Shown piece by piece: positions 27,645 through 32,820 of a stretch of 32,820 nucleotides of DNA. The first letter of the stretch is position 1; each line of letters opens with the position of its first letter. A program made the translations under genes and the position numbers. The notes beneath the pieces were generated by a model. The model saw nothing but the letters and a program-made list of their open reading frames with translations, did not search any database and was not told the origin of the DNA. This DNA is from an uncultured Acidiferrobacteraceae bacterium. Lineage in GTDB: Bacteria; Pseudomonadota; Gammaproteobacteria; Acidiferrobacterales; SZUA-150. The stretch covers positions 1 through 32,820 of the forward strand of contig CAJVXY010000031.1 of the NCBI GenBank assembly GCA_913009895.1. The letters run 5' to 3'.

Positions 27645-28595
27645 ATGACCCAAACATCACAAGCCACCGTAACGGAATTACAAACGGATTTGTCTGCGTT
27701 ACTGCAACAGCTGGACAGTGTTATCCTGGGCAAGGGCCATGAACTAAGGCTGGCCCTGGCATGTTTGTTGGCCCGGGGACACTTGTTGATTGAAGACATG
27801 CCGGGCATGGGTAAAACCACCCTGGCCCATGGACTGGCCGCCGTCCTGGGACTGGAGTTCAAACGCATTCAGTTCACCAGTGATTTATTACCCGCCGATA
27901 TTCTCGGCGTCTCTATCTATAACCAGGAAACTGAACGTTTTCGTTTTCATCCTGGCCCAATTTTTACGCAATTGGTGCTGGCCGATGAAATCAATCGCAC
28001 CACACCAAAAACCCAAAGCGCCCTGCTGGAGGCCATGGAAGAACGGCAAATCAGCACCGAAGGTGAAACCTTCAAGCTACCAGAACCATTTTTTGTTATC
28101 GCCACCCAGAATCCCCAGCAAATGCTCGGGACATTTCCGTTGCCCGAGTCACAGCTAGACCGTTTCCTGATGCGCATTTCACTGGGTTATCCTGATCGCG
28201 AGGCGGAACGGCGATTACTCAAGTTACACCGGCGTGATGAAATGTTGGCCAACCTGGGACCAGGCATTGGCACCACAAAATTACTACAGTTACAAAACGC
28301 TGTGCAATCTGTTCATAACAGCGATGCCTTGCTCGATTATGTCCAGGACTTGATTGATGCTACCCGCAGCTCGGTAATGTTTGCTAACGGTCTCTCGCCC
28401 CGGGCCGGTCTTGCCCTGGTTAATGCCGCCCGTGCCTGGGCCATGATTGATGGCAGAAAAATGGTTTTACCGGAAGACATCCAGGCCGTCGCTCCGGTAG
28501 TGATGACACACCGGCTCCAGCCCGCCGCTGATCACGTGAGCGAACCAGCCGCATCCCTGGTCACCCTGTTGCTGGAAAACGTCGCCATTCCCTGA
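27645..28595 (+). CDS. MoxR-family AAA+ ATPase
   Basis: 316-residue ATPase of the MoxR/RavA type, a chaperone for maturation of von Willebrand factor-A or DUF58 partners. Walker A is GMGKTT (residues 54-59), Walker B LVLADEIN (110-117), sensor 1 lies in IATQNP, and the arginine finger region LPESQLDRFLMR follows. It heads a three-gene set (moxR, DUF58, transglutaminase) with spacings of 30 and 16 bases, a widespread operon in Proteobacteria. Confidence 0.95.
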   Translation: MTQTSQATVTELQTDLSALLQQLDSVILGKGHELRLALACLLARGHLLIEDMPGMGKTTLAHGLAAVLGLEFKRIQFTSDLLPADILGVSIYNQETERFRFHPGPIFTQLVLADEINRTTPKTQSALLEAMEERQISTEGETFKLPEPFFVIATQNPQQMLGTFPLPESQLDRFLMRISLGYPDREAERRLLKLHRRDEMLANLGPGIGTTKLLQLQNAVQSVHNSDALLDYVQDLIDATRSSVMFANGLSPRAGLALVNAARAWAMIDGRKMVLPEDIQAVAPVVMTHRLQPAADHVSEPAASLVTLLLENVAIP

Positions 28596-28625
28596 CAGCA
28601 ACAATATTAAAAACCAGACTAAACA

Positions 28626-29558
28626 ATGCGCCCCGCCCTGCAAGGTTCTGAAGTCGTACTGACACAAAGAAATTTATACATGTTGCCCACCGGGGCGGGT
28701 TGGGTATTTTCTGGCCTGTTACTGGTCATGCTCATGACCGCCATGAATTACAGTAATGGCCTGGCATACGTACTGACTTTTTTACTTGCGTCCACAGCCG
28801 TGGTGTCCATGTTGTTCACCCATAAAAATTTACACCGATTAATCATCAAGGCAGGTCCCAGCATGCCTGTATTTGCCGGCAGTTCAGCCCGCTTTGCAAT
28901 TTGTTTTGAGAACAAACAAAACCAGCGCCTGGGCATTATGGTTGAACCCTTTATAAAAATAACGCCTGTGTTTAATAAAACAGTGCTAGCCCGTACCGAT
29001 ATACCGGGCCATGGGCAAGTGTGTGTCGATATTAATATTGTCGCCAAACAACGGGGTTACCTGCCAGTCCCGACAGTACTACTGTCAACCCGTTTTCCCC
29101 TGGGCCTGCTCTATACCTGGTCGCGACGAATTAAACTCGAAAGCCACTGTTTGGTTTATCCAAAACCGGCTAATCAAAAGATTGATCTCGGCCTGGAACA
29201 ACTTTCCGGAAGCGAACACAGCGGCCATCATCAACAAGGTGATGATTTTGCGGGCCTGCGCAAGTACAACATCTCGGACCCACCAAAACATGTTCACTGG
29301 AAAGCCGTTGCCCGGGGACGCGGCATGCAAACCAAAATATTTTCCGGTCGTCACAGTGACATTATCTGGCTGGACTGGGGGAAATTTGGCGGCCACGAGC
29401 CTGAAGCACGGATTAGTTTATTGACCCGGGCAGTACTGGATGCAGACAAGGCCGGGCTGGAATACGGTCTCCGGATACCGGGCACAATAATACACCCGAC
29501 GCGTAGCAACTTGCATCGCCATGAGTGCCTGAAAGCACTTGCGTTACTGGAAATATAA
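28626..29558 (+). CDS. DUF58-domain membrane protein
   Basis: 310-residue protein with two N-terminal membrane helices (about residues 22-41 and 44-64) and a cytoplasmic DUF58 domain. The family signature lies at about 206-230 (GDDFAGLRKYNISDPPKHV, then HWKAVARG). DUF58 proteins are the usual partners of MoxR ATPases. The metal-binding VWA site is not obvious, as is common in this family. It sits between moxR and the transglutaminase gene in the same operon. The substrate of the complex is unknown. Confidence 0.93.
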   Translation: MRPALQGSEVVLTQRNLYMLPTGAGWVFSGLLLVMLMTAMNYSNGLAYVLTFLLASTAVVSMLFTHKNLHRLIIKAGPSMPVFAGSSARFAICFENKQNQRLGIMVEPFIKITPVFNKTVLARTDIPGHGQVCVDINIVAKQRGYLPVPTVLLSTRFPLGLLYTWSRRIKLESHCLVYPKPANQKIDLGLEQLSGSEHSGHHQQGDDFAGLRKYNISDPPKHVHWKAVARGRGMQTKIFSGRHSDIIWLDWGKFGGHEPEARISLLTRAVLDADKAGLEYGLRIPGTIIHPTRSNLHRHECLKALALLEI

Positions 29559-29574
29559 ATTACGGGGCCCCTGA

Positions 29575-31563
29575 ATGACTGACCCCCACGCACGCGTAAC
29601 AGTCCTCTGGCTAATCGCCAGTGCCAGCTGGGTGATTTTGCCCTACACATTACACTTGCCGGTCTGGGCCTTGTTGCCTTTTCTGTTCATGGCGGGCTGG
29701 CGATACATGATTCACGCCCACGGCTGGCGCAGCCCCGGCCGAATCGTGCGGCTGGTTTTGTTGTTACTGGCCACGCTTATCATTTACCAGTATTACCATA
29801 CCTTCCTGGGACGCAATGCCGGCCTGACCTTTTTATTATTACTGATGGGCTTGAAGTTTTCCGAACTGAATGCAGAGCGTGACCGCATACTGTTAGTTTT
29901 TATTTTGTTCTTGCTGATACTGGGAAATTTTCTTTATAACCAGAGTCTCTGGGTTGCAGCTTACATGGTGGTGGCGGTCATCGCGTGCCTGGCAACCCTT
30001 GTCCAAATCCAGCAACCCACAGGTTTGACGGTAAAAAAACAGCTGTTTGTCTCGGGCAAATTAATACTGGCTGCCTTACCATTCATGCTCATAATGTATT
30101 TTTTGTTTCCCAGGATTTCCGGGGGCTTGTGGGGACTGACCAATCAAAATACGGCCACCACTGGTTTCTCTGAAGAATTACGACCAGGCAGTTTTAGTCG
30201 ACTGGTGGAATCAAGGGTCCCGGTTTTCCGGGTGCAGTTCGACGGCAATCAACCGCCGCCTGCCGCCCGGCAATACTGGCGCGGCGCCGTGTTGAGTGAT
30301 ACCGATGGCCGGCGCTGGTTCCAGGATAAAGCTATTAACTCCCCCAGCGCACAAGTCATTAATGGCAAACAACTGGTGACTTATAACGTTACCCTGGAAC
30401 CCAACAAACAGGGCTGGTTGTTTCCCCTGGCCTTGCCTGTAAACAAACCAAACCGGCATATCCAGAATACGGGCTTAACCCTGAAAGCAACCCATGCTTT
30501 TCAAGAACGACAACGATATCGACTGCAATCTTACCTGAGTTATGAAACCACCATCCCAAAACAACTGGGTCGTTACCTGGCGCTGCCAGAACAAACCAGC
30601 CAGCGTTTACGTGACCTGGCAAACACATGGCGCAGGCAAGCGATTAACGCAGGCAACAATATCAATACTGCAATAGTGAACAAGGCAATGACCTATTTTC
30701 GTGAACAATTATTTTATTACACCCTGGAGCCCCCGTTACTGGGCGGCGACCCGGTTGACGAGTTTTTGTTTGAGACAAAAAAAGGCTATTGCGAACATTA
30801 CGCTGCTGCTTTTGTCACCCTGATGCGGGCAGCGGGTGTACCAGCAAGAGTTGTGGTCGGTTTCCAGGGCGGCGAATATAACCCGACAGGCAAGTATCTT
30901 ACCGTCCGCCGGTCTGATGCCCATGCCTGGGCCGAATACCTGGATCCGGAAAAAGGCTGGGTTCGGGCCGATCCCACGGCGGCCGTGTCCCCGTCCCGCA
31001 TTGAGTACGGCATTGATAGCCTACGGGCGCTGTCTGAAAAAGGCCTGGGCCTGGACTTGTTGCCTGGTGCGGAACTGCGGAAAATTCTGGCACCAGGCTG
31101 GTTGCGCAACCTGGGCACCGGCCTGCGTTTACGGTGGGATGCGGTTAATTTTGCCTGGTATCGCTGGGTTGAGGATTTTGGACCCCTGCGACAGGAACAA
31201 ATCCTGAAAAAACTTGGCCTGCTCGATACCAGCTGGGTGTTACGCGTGGCCGTCCTGACAGCAATTGTTATATTCATGCTGGCAATTTTTGCTGCCTTTA
31301 TACTCAGGAAACAGGACGACCTCGACAAGACTCAAAAGCTTTACTTGTTATTTTGTCGCAAGTTGGCCAAAGCGGGCTTAAACCGGCAGTTGTCAGAAGG
31401 GCCGTTGTCGTTTGCCGCCAGGGTAAAAACGGCAAAACCGGAATGGGCAACTGCGGTTAATATAATAACAGATTATTATGTTTTGTTGCGGTATGGAAAA
31501 ACAGGAATGGATATAACTTTAAAAAATATGCGACAGGCCGTACAAGAATTTAAACCATCTTGA
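29575..31563 (+). CDS. tgpA: TgpA-like membrane transglutaminase (DUF3488)
   Basis: 662-residue inner-membrane protein. The N-terminal part (residues 1-190) has about six membrane helices, matching DUF3488. A periplasmic transglutaminase-like core follows, with catalytic triad Cys406 (KKGYCEHYAAAFVTL), His450 (RSDAHAWAEYLDPE) and Asp466 (GWVRADPTAAVSP). A further helix near 555-577 (VAVLTAIVIFMLAIFAAF) precedes a C-terminal DUF4129-like tail. Homologues in Pseudomonas are essential and linked to cell-envelope integrity. It ends the moxR-DUF58-tgpA operon; no hairpin terminator is evident after it. Confidence 0.93.
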   Translation: MTDPHARVTVLWLIASASWVILPYTLHLPVWALLPFLFMAGWRYMIHAHGWRSPGRIVRLVLLLLATLIIYQYYHTFLGRNAGLTFLLLLMGLKFSELNAERDRILLVFILFLLILGNFLYNQSLWVAAYMVVAVIACLATLVQIQQPTGLTVKKQLFVSGKLILAALPFMLIMYFLFPRISGGLWGLTNQNTATTGFSEELRPGSFSRLVESRVPVFRVQFDGNQPPPAARQYWRGAVLSDTDGRRWFQDKAINSPSAQVINGKQLVTYNVTLEPNKQGWLFPLALPVNKPNRHIQNTGLTLKATHAFQERQRYRLQSYLSYETTIPKQLGRYLALPEQTSQRLRDLANTWRRQAINAGNNINTAIVNKAMTYFREQLFYYTLEPPLLGGDPVDEFLFETKKGYCEHYAAAFVTLMRAAGVPARVVVGFQGGEYNPTGKYLTVRRSDAHAWAEYLDPEKGWVRADPTAAVSPSRIEYGIDSLRALSEKGLGLDLLPGAELRKILAPGWLRNLGTGLRLRWDAVNFAWYRWVEDFGPLRQEQILKKLGLLDTSWVLRVAVLTAIVIFMLAIFAAFILRKQDDLDKTQKLYLLFCRKLAKAGLNRQLSEGPLSFAARVKTAKPEWATAVNIITDYYVLLRYGKTGMDITLKNMRQAVQEFKPS

Positions 31564-31689
31564 CATTTATATTCAGGATAACTGGTACTTACGGATTCTT
31601 ACTGAGGGGAAAGCAGTCAGGTTATTTTACCTATCGTAAATATTTTCAAAAGACTCTGGCCTTTTTGGATTCAAGTGGCTAAAAATTCA

Positions 31690-31716
31690 TGGATTCCAGA
31701 CTTCGCGGGAATGACA
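31690..31716. repeat. Degenerate REP-like repeat between tgpA and the TIR gene
   Basis: TGGATTCCAGACTTCGCGGG followed by AATGACA resembles the dispersed palindrome TGGATnCC...GGnATGACA, of which a better copy lies at 22618-22648. The left arm has diverged, so the stem is broken. It marks the edge of the AT-rich TIR gene island. The rest of 31564-31757 shows nothing else recognisable. Confidence 0.65.
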
Positions 31717-31757
31717 GGATTGTAGCTAGCAACTGATGAGGCCAAGGTTTTGGGTTT

Positions 31758-32624
31758 CTAAAATTTATTAATTTTATTAAATGGGATATCAATCTTACTA
31801 AGCAATTTATCTTCACTATACAATGTAGCCGTAACTTGTGAGCCCATAATTAATTTATCATGAAATATTTCACTGTCCACATAAAAAGCAAGACGTAATA
31901 AGGGCTCCCTATCGCCCGGATAAATAGTTTTCTTTTCATCTTTGGCCGGCGCCCTTAAGAAAATATGAGCATCTGTTTTTCTTCCTTGTATTTCATGTTT
32001 GAATTTTTTATCAACCAAAACCTTTCTTGGAAATTCAATATCAACATGATAATCACTAATATTCTTTTCGCTGTTATTTTCAACTTTTAAGACAAAGTCA
32101 TAATCGTGTCTTTCATGAGTAATATGCTTGTCTTTAATTCTATATACCAAAGTCAGAGGCTCAGCATTAGTTGGCTCAACTTCCCATTCAGACAATTTCT
32201 TTCTGATGAATTCCAGGGCATCACTATTGGAAGTAAATTCTCTTGGGTTAAAAATTAATTGCTTCCGTACACCCTCAAGCTTAATACCTGATTGAATCAG
32301 AGGAACGACTTTAATGTCCTTTTCAAGCACCTGATTTATAAAGGCTGCTATTGCGATTTCTTGTTCTACCCATACCGAAGCTCTTGAACGAACGTCAGAC
32401 GCTACCTTACCCCTGCGGTGCAAAACAGTTATAAAACCCTTACAGTTATATAATTCTGAAAAAATATTTTTTGTTAACCCTTCAAGAGAATTTTGAAATT
32501 CCGCAAAGTATGGATCAAAAGGTGTAAGCTCTCGCACCAAATTTTGTATTTCCTTGCCCAACTCCTTTTCTTCATCTGTTTGTTGGCCACAACTTATGAA
32601 AATTTTATTTGACTGTTCGTTCAT
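31758..32624 (-). CDS. TIR-domain protein with a beta-rich C-terminal domain, candidate defence effector
   Basis: 288-residue protein. Residues 1-150 fit a TIR-like fold of the bacterial type: KIFISCGQQTDEEKELGKEI, YFAEFQNSLEGLTKNIF, GFITVLHRRGKV, and RASVWVEQEIAIAAF. Glu89, four residues after Trp85, is the candidate NAD-cleaving glutamate. From about 155 a beta-sandwich-like domain follows (LVYRIKDKHITHER, DYDFVLKVENNSEKNIS, YHVDIEFPRKVLV) with no family I recognise. Many bacterial TIR proteins deplete NAD during phage infection. The gene is clearly AT-richer than its neighbours, stands alone, and lies 35 bases downstream of mnmE, which suggests horizontal insertion. Confidence 0.75.
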   Translation of the reverse strand: MNEQSNKIFISCGQQTDEEKELGKEIQNLVRELTPFDPYFAEFQNSLEGLTKNIFSELYNCKGFITVLHRRGKVASDVRSRASVWVEQEIAIAAFINQVLEKDIKVVPLIQSGIKLEGVRKQLIFNPREFTSNSDALEFIRKKLSEWEVEPTNAEPLTLVYRIKDKHITHERHDYDFVLKVENNSEKNISDYHVDIEFPRKVLVDKKFKHEIQGRKTDAHIFLRAPAKDEKKTIYPGDREPLLRLAFYVDSEIFHDKLIMGSQVTATLYSEDKLLSKIDIPFNKINKF

Positions 32625-32659
32625 AAAACTTCTTCTCTATGGTGCTTGTATAGTAACGA

Positions 32660-32820
32660 TTATTTGCCAATACAAAAGCTGGAAAAAATCTCACCCAGCA
32701 AATCATCGCTGGTAAATTCACCGGTGATCTGGCTCAGGGCAATTTGTGCGAGTCTTAAGTCTTCGGCCATTAGCTCACCTGCTTTATTACTGCTGAGTTG
32801 TTTTATTCCATCACTGACAT
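32660..32820 (-). CDS. mnmE: tRNA modification GTPase MnmE, C-terminal end only
   Basis: Only the last 53 codons are inside the window; the rest lies beyond the right edge. The visible residues [40 protein letters not shown] are the conserved C-terminus, including the invariant CIGK whose Cys is needed for formation of the modified uridine. The protein acts with MnmG in tRNA wobble-U34 modification. In many relatives mnmG follows directly; here the TIR gene, the tgpA operon and others (about 10 kb) lie between. Confidence 0.95.
   Translation of the reverse strand, partial: VSDGIKQLSSNKAGELMAEDLRLAQIALSQITGEFTSDDLLGEIFSSFCIGK

Noticed and set aside
28530-28550. GATCACGTGAGC as a parS-like site in the moxR gene
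   Set aside because: Only the central CACGTG matches the consensus; the flanking bases do not form the palindrome.

Overview
The window reads as a stretch of a gammaproteobacterial chromosome close to the replication origin. The support is gene content and order: on the minus strand, from the right edge leftwards, it carries mnmE (3' end only), mnmG, rsmG, parA, parB, the complete nine-gene F1Fo ATP synthase operon (atpI-B-E-F-H-A-G-D-C), glmU and glmS. Protein features agree (AtpE with a proton-type Asp, MnmE ending in CIGK, an E. coli-like AtpD). The c-type cytochromes joined to DUF302 domains suggest a respiring, possibly sulfur-metabolising or facultatively microaerobic bacterium, but I cannot name a species.

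Layout. 1-2376 is AT-rich accessory DNA: the truncated 3-methyladenine DNA glycosylase tag, a gamma-glutamylcyclotransferase-like gene, an attC-like integron recombination site, and an RNase HI-like gene with an unknown C-terminal domain. 2377-6191 holds glmS, glmU and a SlyD-type FKBP gene that appears frameshifted. 6250-13347 is the atp operon, driven by a well-formed sigma70 promoter at 13465-13493 with a GC-rich discriminator. 13583-16888 holds a Sel1-like exported protein, a possible insertion-sequence relic immediately after parB, then parB, parA and rsmG.

16921-20626 separates rsmG from mnmG and holds small genes: a secreted DUF302 protein, a DUF2914 protein, a membrane protein, a GNAT acetyltransferase, a single-domain globin and a C39-peptidase-like protein. 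22594-24925 is a plus-strand cluster next to mnmG: a diheme cytochrome c fused to a DUF302 domain, a translationally coupled second DUF302 protein, and a GcvR-like ACT-domain regulator that seems to start at ATT. A perfect FNR/FixK-type palindrome lies upstream of this cluster.

24954-31563 holds an SH3b/M48 peptidase pair, a CDF cation transporter and a MoxR-DUF58-transglutaminase (TgpA) operon. 31758-32624 is an AT-rich TIR-domain gene sitting just downstream of mnmE, and is a candidate defence gene. Degenerate copies of a palindromic REP-like repeat lie beside mnmG and beside the TIR gene, at two points where the conserved mnmE-mnmG-rsmG order is interrupted.

No tRNA, rRNA, CRISPR array, intact transposase or consensus parS site was recognised. 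No gene-free stretch exceeds 300 bases; the longest are 14120-14415, 17383-17658 and 19941-20215.
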